Assembly: GCA_022432975.1 (NCBI GenBank)
Contig: CM039514.1
Span: forward strand, 12,136,810 to 12,200,809
Direction: 5' to 3'
Origin: Begonia masoniana
Taxonomy: Eukaryota > Streptophyta > Magnoliopsida > Cucurbitales > Begoniaceae
DNA length: 64,000 nucleotides
The notes below the pieces were generated by a model that saw only the letters and a list, made by a program, of their open reading frames with translations, was not told the DNA's origin and ran no database searches. A program made the translations under genes and the position numbers. This document shows positions 47,221 to 58,980 of the stretch, piece by piece. How positions within the stretch are numbered: position 1 is the stretch's first letter; the number at the start of each line of letters is the position of its first letter.

Positions 47221-47302
47221 GGATCCCATAAGAACTCCGAAGTTAAGAGGGCTTCGGCGAGAGTAATTCCAGGTTGGGTGACCTTCCGGGAAGTGCTCTT
47301 GC
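47221..47302 (+). other. 5S rRNA-derived segment in Cassandra LTR 1
   Basis: About 80 bases match the 3' two thirds of plant 5S rRNA: ggatccca.aagaactccga, the box A region (agttaagagggcttcggcg), the intermediate element and box C (ccaggttgggtgacc). The 5' third of 5S is not recognisable. It differs from genuine 5S at several positions, so it is a retrotransposon part, not a 5S gene. Confidence 0.88.
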
Positions 47303-47704
47303 CAAACAAAGCCGTGAGGGAGAGGATATTGGGCTGCGGCCCAATCCCCAGAGCGGACAATATCTTGCTGGGAACAGGGGTCGTTACAAATGGTATCAGA
47401 GCCTGTACCCAACCGGAAATGTGGCCAACGAGGACGTACGGCCCCCGAGGGGGGGTGATTGTGACGACCCGTCTTTCAACGGACTGATAAGGAACCACCC
47501 ATTCTCCGCGGATCCTGGGGCTGACCTGGGCCGGAGGTGGGTAAAGCTCCGCGGATCCTGGGGCTGACCTGGGCCGGAGTGGTTTCTCCGTTGAAGCAGG
47601 GGCCGTTACGAAACCACATCGCTTGGGGAAGTACATGGAAATGAAACATATGTAAGAGATCCCTCCCAAGATAGCAAGACGCGTTTTGGAGCTCAATTGA
47701 CAAC

Positions 47705-47786
47705 GGATCCCATAAGAACTCCGAAGTTAAGAGGGCTTCAGCGAGAGTAATTCCAGGTTGGGTGACCTTCCGGGAAGTGCTCTTGC
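47705..47786 (+). other. 5S rRNA-derived segment in Cassandra LTR 2
   Basis: Same segment as in LTR 1, with one visible change (cttcagcg for cttcggcg). Confidence 0.88.
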
Positions 47787-48239
47787 CAAACAAAGCCGTG
47801 AGGGGAGGATATTGGGCTGCGGCCCAATCCCCAGAGCGGACAATATCTTGCTGGGAACAGGGGTCGTTACACTCTTAAGAAGAGACCGTCCGTTCTCTCG
47901 TATATATCAGAAAACAGAGAGGTTTTCTGGTATATACGCACGAAGAAAAACCTCTCGGGATCCATATTTTCTCTCCAACGTTCGGCGATATTTTTGCACA
48001 AAATCGTGCGAAACTTACTCAAGGGTATGATTTTATCGTTTAGAAATTATTTCGTTCGATTTTTAGGTTAAAAATTGTGATATTCCCAATTTTTGAGAGA
48101 GAGGACGGTCACGACCGTTCTCCCTCTGTTAATAGAGAGAGGACGGTCACGACCGTGGAAGGTGTGTCCGATCTTAAACTTGCTAATCTAAAATTTGATT
48201 TTTCAATTTTGCAGATTATTCAAATCTCCGTATATTACA

Positions 48240-49639
48240 ATGGCTGAGAGACTAATTATAAGGCGAAAGGGTGGACCTCCAGAACGTCGGGCAACTTTAA
48301 CGTTTTCACAGGGCGGACTGTCAAATAGGCCAGTGAGGCCGCCATCGTCGAACCGGCCAGAGTTTTATTCTACTGAATATCGCACCCTGGCTTGTGAAGA
48401 GCAGTTCAATCTAGATTTGTTACACCGATCAGTTACGCTTTCAAAGTACGTTGATTTTGCAGGTTGGGAGTCTTTGGGCATACAGGAGATGTTCGACAGA
48501 ATTGGCCTGCAAGGAGTGTATAATGTGCGGGGCGATAGCTGTGACCGGATTGTTCGCTTATTCTATGCGAAAATGAGCTTTTCTGGCAGAACGGGAACTA
48601 TAAAGACGTACATCTTGGGTACAGAGATTTTGATTACTCCTGACACAGTCAATCAGTTGATCGGTTTTCCTGGAGAAGGGGCGGAAAGATACTATCAATC
48701 AGTCCGGAACTGTCCTTTCATGGGAACAGCCGAGGGAACTGAGTTCTTAAGGCAAATTAACCGAAACAATGACATTATGGGGTCCCTTAAGCCGAGAGCT
48801 AGAGACATGAATGTAAAAGCTCGCGTAGTTCACAACATGGTGTGTCACACCCTTTTGCCGCGACATGGCCATAGAGATCTCGTTAACTTCATGGATCTCT
48901 ACGTGATGGAGAAGCTATACAACGGTAGGATGTTTGACCCCGGTTTTGTGATACTATGTCACATGTGTGAGATTGGGCGGACCCGAAAAAAAAATCTGTC
49001 GTACGGTGTGTTGATTATGAAGATTGTGGAGCATTTTCAGATTTAGTTACCTTCTGATGTGCAGATGCGAAGACAGCGGGCTGGTGAGGTTTTCGAAAGG
49101 ATTCATTTGGTTAGGATGGGCCTCGTCGAAACAGACGGGATATGGACGTCCAGAGCAGATGAGAGGGCCTTCCAGGATGACACTCATATAGAGCAGCCTA
49201 CGGCCACCACGCTTCCAGAGACTAGTAGGGCGGATACAGTCTCTATTACAGACAGACTCAATCGGGTCGAGGAGAGGCTGACGGAGGTGGTGAGCTCCAT
49301 GAAAGTGATGATAAACTACCAAAGAGATATGTTCGCCTACCAGAGAGAAACGAGGCAAATTATCCTTGATTGGATGGGAGGTCATGACGATGGGGGCGAA
49401 CAGATGGGGGCTGATGACGATGGCGAAGCAACGGAGGGCGATGCGGACGACTCCCAAGCTATAGAGGGCGATAATGAGGACGTCCAACCGATGTCTGGCG
49501 ATGATGCAGGTACATTTCAACCCATTTTTTCGCTTTATTATTTCAATTATAACTATTATTTTGTAACATAACCTTCATTGCGTACAGATAGGAGACTATC
49601 TGCCTGTGAAGAGGAAGTCCAACCAGATTATATTTTATA
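48240..49639 (+). pseudogene. MULE accessory gene with putative plant transposon protein domain, one nonsense codon
   Basis: Start ATG at 48240 (MAERLIIRRKGG) follows a likely 5'-UTR intron (donor near 48024, acceptor ending 48214). The first part (to 49043) is a globular domain with RLFYAKMSFS, IKTYILGTEILITP, FMGTAEGTEFLRQI and ARVVHNMVCHTLL. A TAG at 49044-49046 interrupts the frame. The same frame then continues with VQMRRQRAGEVFERIHLVRMGL, a coiled-coil segment (about 49250-49370) and an acidic tail. A GT-AG intron (49511-49587 approx.) leads to a last short exon ending at 49639. Biochemical function is unknown; the domain is known only from plant transposon-associated proteins. Confidence 0.75.
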
Positions 49640-51114
49640 ATTCATTTTGAGAGACACTAGTTTGATGTATTCATGAGTTTGATGTACTGTACTTTATGTT
49701 GGATGCACTGTAGTATGTACTTTATGTTGGATGTATTTTATGTTTGATGTATTTTAGTTAGATGCACTTTAGTTGTATGTATTTTAGTTGGATGTAAATA
49801 TATAGTAGTTACATGTATTTTGGTTGGATGCATTTGATCTTTGGTGCAAAATACTGGACCTATTTGGACTGTCGAATTTGCAGGATGATACTAACTATGG
49901 AGGAGTCAAAAAACAAAAGAAACTCTGCCCAATTTTTTATTTCAATCAATAAAAGAAATTTTCTTCCCTTCAATTTTCAGGTCTTCGTCTTCGCATATTT
50001 TCTTTATTTTCTGCAAAGCAATGTAAATGAGAAGAAAGATTCTAAAACTTTTTTTTCTCTTTAAAACAATGTTAATCTGTATGAATTACACTTTCTTTCA
50101 TATTACCGATAAAAAAAAGTTTTGTGCTCATGATGCCCGTAATCCAAATTTGAAGTACCACTCTCATTATTTGTTTGCATCAAAACATTATCAGATATAA
50201 ATTAACATTAATCTTGTTTGTTACACCAAAAGATTATTTCAATGCATGACATGTTAGCCTCACTATTACAGGTAATAATTCTTTTATATTAAAAAACTGC
50301 TATTTGAAAAATTGTCTTGGAATTGTCTTGGAACAGTTGGTTCTTGTAATTTTTGCTAGTATAGCAAGTAGTTCAATTAGACAAATCAGATATAAACCTA
50401 TTGTTTTTGCAGATAGTTCAACTCGACCTCTGCCTGAAAGTTTCGTCGATGACTTCTTTCTGCTATCGCTTTATTGTTCTCTCCCGTAAATTTCTTTTTG
50501 CGAATTTCATTTTTTACTCTTCGGACGTATATGTTAGCCTCACTATTACAAGTAATAATTCTTTTATATTAAAAAACTGCTATTTGAAAAACGTTGCAAC
50601 TAAGGTAGTTGAAAAATTGATTATTCACAAGTGAGAAAAAAATTGGACAGAGTTTCCTTTGTTTTTTGACTCCTCCATAGCTAGTATCATCCTGCAAATT
50701 CGACAGCCCAAATAGGTCCAGTATTTTGTACCAAAGATCAAATGCATCCAACCAAAATACATGTAGCTATTATATATTTACATCCAACTAAAATAAATCA
50801 AACTAAGTTTATTTTAGTTACAATAGAAACTAATATATTTACATGTAACTACTATATCAAACTAATAAACTAAATCAAACTACTAAACTAAATCAAACTA
50901 ATATATTTACATGTAACTATTATATATTTACATCCAACTAAAATAAATCAAACTAACTACTATAAATTAAGTTACAATAGACAAAATCCATAAAATGAAG
51001 CTGCTGCAGAATGTCCTTGTCATTGCTTGAGATCCATAATCATATTCAATGGCCGCGTGTAGTAGATTTCTACACGCAATGATAGTTATATTAGAACATA
51101 GTAATCTTAGTTTG
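49640..51114. other. AT-rich centre between convergent MULE genes, with inverted and direct repeats
   Basis: Starts with degenerate 'gatgtattttagtt' repeats (49665-49800). An inverted repeat of about 159 bp (49781-49939 against 50636-50794, roughly 94% alike) encloses 696 bases. Inside, a 61-bp direct repeat with one mismatch occurs at 50251-50311 and 50531-50591. Fragments resembling exon edges (ttttcag and tttttgcag acceptors near 49979 and 50412) suggest captured gene pieces, but I recognise no protein. Beyond 50795 lie more 'catccaactaaaataaatcaaacta' type repeats. Confidence 0.7.
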
Positions 51115-52176
51115 TTAAGAGAGTAAGGTGAAAAAATATACCTGAGTCCCGTCTAATGTCTGGAAACCCATAAATGTGTCACGCAAAGCAGCAGCACCTG
51201 AACTGGATCCCCTCTCAGGACATGTGCGACTGTTATGCCCTTGACGCCGACATTTACCACACGACATCGTAGACTTCCTCTTAGAAGTTATTGACGTAGA
51301 AGGCTCATCGACATCGCGCACTCTTTTCTTCTTCGGCCTACCAGGTTGGGGCCTTCTCTCTGGTGGAACGATTGGGATCCGATTCTCTGCTGCCGGCCAC
51401 ATCTGTTGGCCATTAATGGGACAAATGAAATGTGAGTACATCTCTAAATATGTATCCCGATGATAGTATATATGGACGAAATTTTCCACTGGCTCTCTCA
51501 TGAAATAAAAGCATGGAATGACATGAACACATGGGATGTCAGTAAGCTCCCACCTCCGACATGCGCACACGCCTTCATTCAGGTCAACGGCAAATTGTTC
51601 GTTGTCGTTGCTGACCTCAAACTTTGCGTCTCCCGCTAACTCAGCACTCCAACCGTGAGCTGCCTGTTTGAGATTCTCTAGCTTTTTCCTAATTTTAGGA
51701 CACAGTACATCGTCTGACTTGAGCATCTCTTCGTATTTTTTTTACAATTCGAGTCATCATGGTCTTTCAAATCATCTCGAACATAGTCAGGATTGGTTTG
51801 TCCCTGGCCGGCAATATAGATGCATTGAAAGACTCGCATAAATTGTTCAAGCCCAAGTCGCACTTCGGAATTAGCGAAAACGCATAAGTAGCCCAACTGC
51901 TAGGGGGCGTTCTTCGAAGCCATGCATGGGCATCCGGGTTATCTCATGCACTTTCCTCATTGCTATCTCAAAATATTCCTGTGTGGTTGCCCTTGCTGCA
52001 TTCCACATAGCATCTCTATACGCTATGCCCCGAAATAGTCCTTTGAAGTTTGAATACATATGCCTCTGGCAAAAACGATGTTCAGCTAAACCAAATGTGT
52101 TATACACAGCAGCCAACAACCCCTGAAATTTTAAAGAAAAACAAAGTTAGTATAAAACAATACAACTGCAATGCCC

Positions 52177-52208
<32 letters not shown>

Positions 52209-52745
52209 TATACCTTTTGTCGATCCGACACAAATGTCCATCCTCATCCAAGGCCAATGCCTAAATCGTCCTGCAATAACTCCAAAAACCACAGCCATGA
52301 GTCTTTGCATTCTGTCTCCACGTTGGCAACAACAATGGGATATATGTCATTGTTGCCATCAATACTCACGGCCGTGAGTAATTGGCCAGGGCAGGAGCCC
52401 TTCAGATGACATCCATCTAAACATATAATGGGTCTGCCCTGTTCTAACAAACCTGACACACAAGCAGCCATACATATGTACATTCTTTCAAATATCATTT
52501 TCTCATCTCCCCTTCACCCACCACGTGACCATGTATTTTCACTGTACTGCCTGGATTTGATCTGAATATTTCTTCTGCGTACGAACGCACTAGTTTAAAT
52601 TGTTCTTCGCTCCTCCCGTAATTAAGTACTTTAGCTTCGGTTCTTCCTCTTCTCGCAAGACTTGGCTTAATGTTCACCTGATGTTCCTTCCTCACTGTCT
52701 CGATTATATCAGGAATGGGCCAGTCAGGTTGACTCTTGAACCTAT
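51115..52745 (-). pseudogene. MULE transposase (mudrA type), C-terminal part
   Basis: Reading right to left from the Sirevirus insertion: RFKSQPDWPIPDIIETV and a conserved helical segment (52495-52745); the DDE core start CLDGCHLKG with DSWLWFLELL (52244-52498); WTFVSDRQK, then a 91-bp intron (52123-52213) holding an (aat)n run; LLAAVYNTFGLAEHRFCQRHMY (51871-52122); a decayed LNNLCESFN region in shifted frames; and a C-terminal frame (51115-51726) with a SWIM zinc finger (CACRRWELTDIPCVH) and a zinc knuckle (CGKCRRQGHNSRTC). At least one frameshift near 52497, a TGA near 52245 and more shifts around 51730-51890 break it. The last exon may continue left of 51140 (GTQ then gtatat donor). Confidence 0.88.
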
Positions 52746-54221
52746 TGTTGACTTATAGAGTGTTTAAGTCATAATTTGTTTTTGATTATGTATTTGTATA
52801 ATTAATGTACAATTTGATTATGTGTATTTAAAGAAAATAATGAATATGAGTTTATATGGAAATACCCTTGAAAAGGGTATTTTAGTTGTCTAATAAATCG
52901 GTTTGAGTATACAGAATGAAATAGCAACAGGCTTGCATATACCGATCGCTACACGACAAAGAAATGTTGCATCTGCCGATAGCTGTTGAAGCTACTCCTG
53001 CCGATGCCGGTTCATCACGTGTTGAGGTGTATATGCCGATGACATTTACAAGTCTCATCTGCCGAAGCGTTTTTGAAGACATCTACCGATGACGTGGTCA
53101 GCGCTTATTTGTTTCATCTGCCGAAGCGGTTTTGAAGATATCTGCCGATGACGTGTCAAGATGGATCTGCCGATAGCATTTGACGCTACTCATACCGATG
53201 TCGTTCAAGCTTGCACATGCCGATCACTAGACGACAATTTTCAAGAGTTCATCTGCCGATGGTTTTTAAAGAGACTTCTGCCGATGGCGTTTTTAAAGAA
53301 ACATCTGCTGATGGCTTTGAAGATAGAATGTGCCGATGAAGTTCACGGATTGTCTCTGCCGATGAGTTTTACGAATTGTCTCTGCCGAGGAGTTTTAAAG
53401 ATGCTTCTGCCGATAGAAGTTGAAGATGTTTCTGCCGATGGAATTCAAGGATATATCTGCCGATGGCATTTCAAGCAGCATTCACTGATGACGTGTCTCC
53501 GCTCATTAGTTGCATCTGCCGGTGAACTTCCGCCAGAATTCAAAGTTAGCCGCGAAGCTACAGTGACGTCGTTTTCAGCATTAACTCCAGACCTTTAATG
53601 GCGACGACGAACATCATTTTCAGAAGCAACGGATATCTGCTGCAGTACGGATGCTTCCTAACGGTAACTTATCTCCATTTTGAAGAAAGAAGCATTCAAT
53701 TCTGTGAAGCAAATTCATATAGAGTATATAAGCAGAAGAAAAGGCTCGAAGACTAACTTTTGCCAAATTTGAATTCTGAGCCCTAGCTGCGAAAGTCATT
53801 TTGCACACTCTGTATTCTTCTCTACATCTCTCAATCCTAACTTGAGATTCACCTTTGTGAGATTGTAGTGTAAGCTTAATATTTTACAAACTCAAATCTG
53901 TATAAGGCAGTGGATTGACGCCTGTGAAGTTCAATCCAGAATTGTAAAGGCAGTTGATCGGAGCCCGGAATCCCGATCTGTTATTTCTCGTGAGGAGAAG
54001 GGTAAGGATCTTCAAGGGGTGAGCCTTGAAGCGTGGACGTAGGCAGTTTGGCCGAACCACGTAAAAAGTATTGATGTTGAATCTCTCTTACTCTCTCTTT
54101 ATTTTTGATATTACCTTATTCGTAATTAGACTAATTAAGAGAGTAACACTAATTGATTATTAGATTAATTTTTTTAAAAAAAGTCTAATTCACCCCCCTC
54201 TTAGACAATTCCGGTCCTACA
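52746..54221 (+). repeat. Sirevirus 5' LTR (1476 bp)
   Basis: TATA-like tatataag at about 53725-53732, downstream of the CTGCCGATG array. The end carries the typical 'gtaggcagtttggccgaacc' block and a TC-rich tail. Confidence 0.97.
52938..53527 (+). repeat. CTGCCGATG motif array in the 5' LTR (U3)
   Basis: About 20 copies of (A/T)TCTGCCGATG and close variants. Spacing is mostly 23-28 bp from 53251 to 53483. Four copies run on into an ACGT core (GATGACGTGG, GATGACGTGTC). The same array lies at 61998-62587 in the 3' LTR. It sits upstream of the TATA-like site, where an enhancer would be. Confidence 0.92.
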
Positions 54222-54223
54222 AT

Positions 54224-54239
54224 TGGTATCAGAGCAAGG
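54224..54239 (+). promoter_or_regulatory. Sirevirus primer-binding site
   Basis: tggtatcagagcaagg, complementary over its first 12 bases to the 3' end of initiator tRNA-Met, two bases after the 5' LTR. Confidence 0.93.
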
Positions 54240-54286
54240 TTTATATTGTCTAAGTTATTTATCTAAGAGATATTGCTATATCTGAA

Positions 54287-55864
54287 ATGGCATTCAACAT
54301 TAACAATACACAAATAGAAGGTCAGGCTACAAATAGACCTCCATTCTTTGATGGTAGTGACTATGTCTATTGGAAGTCTAGAATGAAAATATTCATTCAA
54401 GCCATAGACTATGAGACCTGGTGTATTATAGAAAATGGTCCTTTTAAGGCCATGAAAACTGTTGATGGGAAAAGTATCCCTAAGGACTCGTCTGAATTAA
54501 CTGAGTCCGATAAGAGAAATCTAAGCCTTAATGCTAAGGCTGTAAACACCTTGTACTGTGCCTTAAATAGAGATGAATTTAATAGGGTACAAGGGTGTGA
54601 AAGTGCTCAAGAAATTTGGCACTTGTTAGAGATCACACACGAAGAGACAAATCAAGTTAAAGAAAGTAAATTGAGCATGTTAGTTCATGAATATGAACTG
54701 TTTTCCATGGAAAAAGGTGAAACCATCAGTTCTATGTTTACTCGATTTACTAACATCACTAACGGTCTTAAAGCTCTTGGTAAGACTTACTCAGGTGAAG
54801 AACAGGTAAGGAAACTTCTGAGATGCCTACCGAGAGCATGGCAACCAAAGGTGACTGCCATTCAGGAAGCAAAGGATCTCAAAGCCTTAAAGCTTGAGGA
54901 GCTCATTGGATCTCTCATGACGCATGAGATCACAATGAGAGCAAATGAAAAGGAGGACCTCAAGGAGAAGGAGGTAACAAGGAAAAAGGACATTGCTCTA
55001 AAGGCTTCCTCGAGTAAGCAAGAGGAATCAGAAGAAGAAGAAGAAGAAGATGAGGATATTGCACTCATCACTAGGAGGTTCAGTAAGTTTCTGCAACGAA
55101 AGAGGATGCAGGGAAAAAGATTTCCAAAGGGTGAGAAATCTCAAAAGGAAAAGGAAATCACGTGCTTTGGGTGTGGAAAGCCTGGTCACATGAAGGCAGA
55201 CTGTCCACAAGCAAAGAAGGGTCCCAAGAAGTTCAAGAAAAGGGCTATGAAGGCCACTTGGGATGATAGTGAAGAAGACGCCTCTTCATCAGAAGATGAG
55301 GAAGTAGCAAACCTGTGCTTTATGGCACATGAGGACAATGTTAGATCTTCCTCTCCTAGTATTATCAGTGACAGTGATAGTGATGATGATGAAGGTAATC
55401 TAATTCATGCCTTCAATGATTTAGTTAAACAGTTTGGCATGTTAAAAACCAAATACAATACTTTGAAAAAGGAAAATGCAAACATGGTAGAAATACATGC
55501 CAAGGAAGCTAATTTGCATGTCAAAGAGATTGATGATCTTAAAAGCAAAAATGAAGATTTGAATAATATTATTCTGAACTTCACTAAGGGTGAAAAATTA
55601 TTTAAGATGGTAATAGCAGGTCAGAGAGCAAATTTTGACAAAACAGGATTAGGGTATGACAAGTCTAATAAAAGGAAAGTCTTTAAAAACTTCTTTGTTA
55701 AACCCTCTGTCTGTCATGCATGTAATGAAGCTGGACATAAATCTTTTGTATGTCCGCTAAAAGCAAACTATATGAAATCAACTGGTAAATTCCAATGGGT
55801 TCCTAAGGGAACCAGACCTAACACTAGGACCCAAAAGATTTGGGTACCTAAGAAGACAACCTGA
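54287..55864 (+). CDS. gag: Sirevirus Gag
   Basis: Structural protein of the virus-like particle, 525 residues. The N-terminal part ([19 protein letters not shown]) and the UBN2/retrotrans_gag core follow the Copia pattern. Lys/Glu-rich low-complexity stretches lie at about 215-290. There are two CCHC zinc knuckles, near residue 292 ([14 protein letters not shown]) and near residue 476 ([14 protein letters not shown]), separated by an acidic serine-rich linker and a coiled-coil-like segment (about 380-450). The long C-terminal extension is usual for Sireviruses. It ends in TGA at 55862-55864. No internal defect. Confidence 0.95.
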   Translation: MAFNINNTQIEGQATNRPPFFDGSDYVYWKSRMKIFIQAIDYETWCIIENGPFKAMKTVDGKSIPKDSSELTESDKRNLSLNAKAVNTLYCALNRDEFNRVQGCESAQEIWHLLEITHEETNQVKESKLSMLVHEYELFSMEKGETISSMFTRFTNITNGLKALGKTYSGEEQVRKLLRCLPRAWQPKVTAIQEAKDLKALKLEELIGSLMTHEITMRANEKEDLKEKEVTRKKDIALKASSSKQEESEEEEEEDEDIALITRRFSKFLQRKRMQGKRFPKGEKSQKEKEITCFGCGKPGHMKADCPQAKKGPKKFKKRAMKATWDDSEEDASSSEDEEVANLCFMAHEDNVRSSSPSIISDSDSDDDEGNLIHAFNDLVKQFGMLKTKYNTLKKENANMVEIHAKEANLHVKEIDDLKSKNEDLNNIILNFTKGEKLFKMVIAGQRANFDKTGLGYDKSNKRKVFKNFFVKPSVCHACNEAGHKSFVCPLKANYMKSTGKFQWVPKGTRPNTRTQKIWVPKKTT

Positions 55865-58800
55865 TTTCTGTTTTGCAGGTTGACTGCTCTCCCGGAACAA
55901 ATCTGTGGTACCTTGACAGTGGTTGCTCAAGGCATATGACGGGAGACTCAACCAAGTTTGCTGTTGTCAACAAGAAGAAAGGTAGTGTCACTTTTGGTGG
56001 AAACCAAAAGGGCAAAATCGTTGGCATCGGCAATATAGGTAATCCTTCTCATCCTACTATTGAAAATGTTTTGCTAGTAGAAGGATTAAAACATAACCTG
56101 CTTAGCATAAGTCAGTTGTGTGACAAGGGCTATAAAGTAACCTTCAAATCAAATGCTTGTGTGATCAAAGACATTTCAACTAATCATATATTGTTTAAAG
56201 GATTTAGAAAAGAAAATGTCTATATTGTTGATCTGAATGTTTTTGAGCATGTTGATGAGAAGTGTTTTGTTGTTAATTCTCTTAATGACTGTTGGTCTTG
56301 GCATAGAAGATTAGGACACGTAGGGATGGATACCTTAGCTAAGATTACTAAGGAGAATTTAGTTAGAGGAATCCCTAAGATAACCTTTGAAAAGGATAGG
56401 GTCTGTGAAGCTTGTCAAATGGGCAAGCAGATCAAAAGCTCTTTTGCATCAAAGAATGCAATCTCCACTTCTAAGCCTCTCCAACTTCTTCACATGGACC
56501 TCTTCGGTCCTTCCAATATAGCAAGCCTAGGCGGCAAATTCTATGCCTTTGTTATTGTAGATGATTTCTCTAGATTCACCTGGGTATATTTCCTGAAGTC
56601 TAAGGATGAGACCTTTGAAACCTTTTCTAGCTTTAGGAAAAGAGTTCAAAATGAAAAGGGACTCACCATTGTTGCTATTCGTAGTGATCATGGTGGAGAA
56701 TTTGAAAATGAGAGATTTGAACTCTTGTGTCTCAAAAATGGAATTGAGCACAATTTCTCTTCACCTAGGACTCCTCAGCAAAATGGTGTTGTTGAGAGGA
56801 AGAATAGATCTCTCCAGGAGCTAGCTAGGACTATGCTTAGTGAAAATTCCCTTCCTAAATACTTCTGGGCTGAAGCTGTTGCTACAGCTTGCTATGTACT
56901 CAATCGGGTCTCTATAAGACCTATTCTTGAAAAAACTCCCTATGAACTTTGGAATGGCAAGACTCCTACTGTTAAGTATTTTAGAGCTTTCGGTTGCAAA
57001 TGTTTTATTCTTAATACTAAGGATAACTTAGGAAAATTCGATTCCAAATCCGATCTTGGAATTTTTCTAGGATATTCTTTGACCAGTAAAGCTTACAGAG
57101 TTTTCAATAGGAGAACTCTTGTTGTTGAGGAATCTGTTCATGTCAATTTTGATGAGACTCCTCAGCCATTAATGAATGTGGATGAGGATGATCCCTTGGA
57201 AAAACAACTGGATTCCCTTTCCTTAGAAAAGCCTACAGATCCCATTCAAGGAGAAAAATCTTTAGAACCTTCTTCTATTTCTCATGATATAGCTTTTGTC
57301 AAGGATGAAAATCCTGCTCTTCCTAGAGATTGGAAATTCATCAAAGACCATCCATTAGATGAAGTCTTAGGTGATCCTTCGTTAGGAGTTAAGACTAGAT
57401 CCTCTCTTAGGAATCTCTGTGCCAATGTGGCATTTATATCTCAAATAGAACCTAAGAAGTTTGAAGAGGCCGAGAGTGATGAAAACTGGATTTTAGCTAT
57501 GCAAGAGGAGCTAAATCAATTTGAAAGGAGCAAGGTATGGGAACTTGTTCCAAGGCCTAAGGATCATCCCATTATTGGAACTAAATGGGTTTACAAGAAC
57601 AAATTGGATGAAAATGGGATCGTAGTCAGAAATAAGGCTAGGCTAGTTGCTAAAGGTTACAATCAAGAAGAAGGTATAGATTTTGAGGAAACCTTTGCAC
57701 CTGTAGCTAGATTAGAATCCATTAGGATGCTCTTAGCCTATGCTTGCTACAAAAACTTCACACTCTTTCAAATGGATGTAAAGAGTGCCTTCTTAAATGG
57801 TTATATTCAGGAAGAAGTTTATGTAGAGCAGCCCCTAGGATTTGAAGACTTTGCTAAACCGAATCATGTGTATAGACTTATGAAAGCTCTTTATGGTCTT
57901 AAGCAGGCTCCTAGAGCTTGGTATGACAGATTGAGGAATTTCCTTGAGGAAAGGAATTTCAAAAAGGGTAACACCGACTCAACTCTATTTACCAGGCAAA
58001 AGGATAAGGACATTCTGCTGGTTCAAATATATGTCGATGACATTATTTTTGGATCAACCAATGTCAACATGTGTAATGAGTTTTCCTCCCTCATGCAAAG
58101 TGAGTTTGAAATGAGTATGATGGGGGAGTTAAAGTTCTTCCTAGGATTCCAGATTAATCAGTCTCCTGATGGAATCTTCTTCTGTCAAGAAAAGTACATT
58201 AAGGAACTCCTTAAGAAATTCGGATTAGAAACTGTCAAATCTTCTAAAACTCCCATGAGTACCACTACTAAATTGGACAAGGATGAAAATGGTATAAGTG
58301 TGGATATCAAGAAATATCGTGGTATGATTGGTTCTCTGTTGTATCTGACTGCTAGTAGGCCAGATATACTCTTTAGTGTGTGCCTTAGTGCTAGGTTTCA
58401 GGCTGCCCCTAAGGAATCTCATTTATCTGCAGTAAAAAGGTTTTTCAAATATTTGAGTGGGACTTATGACTTAGGTTTATGGTATCCTAAGGGAACTTCC
58501 TTTGATCTGATTGGATATTCAGATTCTGACTATGCTGGTAGTCTAGTTGATAGGAAAAGCACCACAGGAACATGTCAATTTCTTGGTGAATCTCTAGTGT
58601 CTTGGTATTCTAAGAAACAGAATTCTGTTGCACTCTCAACTGCAGAAAGTGAATATATTGCTGCAGGCAGTTGTTGTGCACAAATGCTTTGGATGAAACA
58701 GACTTTGGAGGACTATAATCTGTTCTTTGATAGGATTCCTATTCGGTGTGATAACACCAGTGCTATCAACATTTCTAAAAATCATATTCAACACTCTAGA

Positions 58801-58980
58801 ACAAAACATATTGATGTAAGGTATCATTTCATCAGTGAACATGTTCAAAGAGGAGATATCTCTTTAGAATTTGTTAATTCTGTAGATCAATTGGCCGACA
58901 TCTTTACAAAACCCTTGGATGAGAAGACATTCAATAATATCAGAATAAGGTTAGGTCTCATTAGGGTTGATAGAAAATAA
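55852..58980 (+). CDS. pol: Sirevirus Pol (protease, integrase, reverse transcriptase, RNase H)
   Basis: The frame is open from 55852 and lies one base back (-1) from gag. It has no ATG at its head. Residue numbers from 55873: protease [11 protein letters not shown] (about 15); integrase zinc motif with HRRLGHVG (about 143) and CEACQMGK; integrase DDE with HMDLFGPS (about 206), DHGGEFEN (about 272) and NGVVERKN (about 305); reverse transcriptase [11 protein letters not shown] and YVDDIIFG (about 720); RNase [10 protein letters not shown] (about 884), [18 protein letters not shown] and KHIDVRYHF. All catalytic residues are present and no stop interrupts it. It must be made by -1 frameshifting, splicing or both, unless this copy carries a recent indel. 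Confidence 0.95.
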   Translation, partial: EDNLISVLQVDCSPGTNLWYLDSGCSRHMTGDSTKFAVVNKKKGSVTFGGNQKGKIVGIGNIGNPSHPTIENVLLVEGLKHNLLSISQLCDKGYKVTFKSNACVIKDISTNHILFKGFRKENVYIVDLNVFEHVDEKCFVVNSLNDCWSWHRRLGHVGMDTLAKITKENLVRGIPKITFEKDRVCEACQMGKQIKSSFASKNAISTSKPLQLLHMDLFGPSNIASLGGKFYAFVIVDDFSRFTWVYFLKSKDETFETFSSFRKRVQNEKGLTIVAIRSDHGGEFENERFELLCLKNGIEHNFSSPRTPQQNGVVERKNRSLQELARTMLSENSLPKYFWAEAVATACYVLNRVSIRPILEKTPYELWNGKTPTVKYFRAFGCKCFILNTKDNLGKFDSKSDLGIFLGYSLTSKAYRVFNRRTLVVEESVHVNFDETPQPLMNVDEDDPLEKQLDSLSLEKPTDPIQGEKSLEPSSISHDIAFVKDENPALPRDWKFIKDHPLDEVLGDPSLGVKTRSSLRNLCANVAFISQIEPKKFEEAESDENWILAMQEELNQFERSKVWELVPRPKDHPIIGTKWVYKNKLDENGIVVRNKARLVAKGYNQEEGIDFEETFAPVARLESIRMLLAYACYKNFTLFQMDVKSAFLNGYIQEEVYVEQPLGFEDFAKPNHVYRLMKALYGLKQAPRAWYDRLRNFLEERNFKKGNTDSTLFTRQKDKDILLVQIYVDDIIFGSTNVNMCNEFSSLMQSEFEMSMMGELKFFLGFQINQSPDGIFFCQEKYIKELLKKFGLETVKSSKTPMSTTTKLDKDENGISVDIKKYRGMIGSLLYLTASRPDILFSVCLSARFQAAPKESHLSAVKRFFKYLSGTYDLGLWYPKGTSFDLIGYSDSDYAGSLVDRKSTTGTCQFLGESLVSWYSKKQNSVALSTAESEYIAAGSCCAQMLWMKQTLEDYNLFFDRIPIRCDNTSAINISKNHIQHSRTKHIDVRYHFISEHVQRGDISLEFVNSVDQLADIFTKPLDEKTFNNIRIRLGLIRVDRK

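Larger units (their letters stand above)
46976..47871 (+). mobile_element. Cassandra TRIM retrotransposon (5S rRNA in LTR), TSD CTCTT
   Basis: Two LTRs of 413 and 412 bp (46976-47388 and 47460-47871) flank only 71 bases of internal sequence: a primer-binding site (tggtatcagagcc, 47392-47404) and a purine tract (cgagggggggtgat) before the second LTR. The LTRs differ at about three bases and one indel, so it is young. Each LTR holds 5S-rRNA-like sequence, the hallmark of Cassandra. CTCTT flanks both sides (46971-46975, 47872-47876). No protein is encoded; movement must rely on another element's enzymes. Confidence 0.93.

Noticed and set aside
47221..47302. Functional 5S rRNA gene
   Set aside because: Only the 3' two thirds is present, with changes in the internal promoter region, and it lies in a retrotransposon LTR.
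46992..47793. Frames up to 234 aa on both strands
   Set aside because: They translate the Cassandra LTRs and repeat themselves between the two LTR copies; Cassandra encodes no protein.
53161..53598. 145-aa frame, repeated at 62221-62658
   Set aside because: It is the translated motif array of the Sirevirus LTR, present twice because the LTR is present twice.
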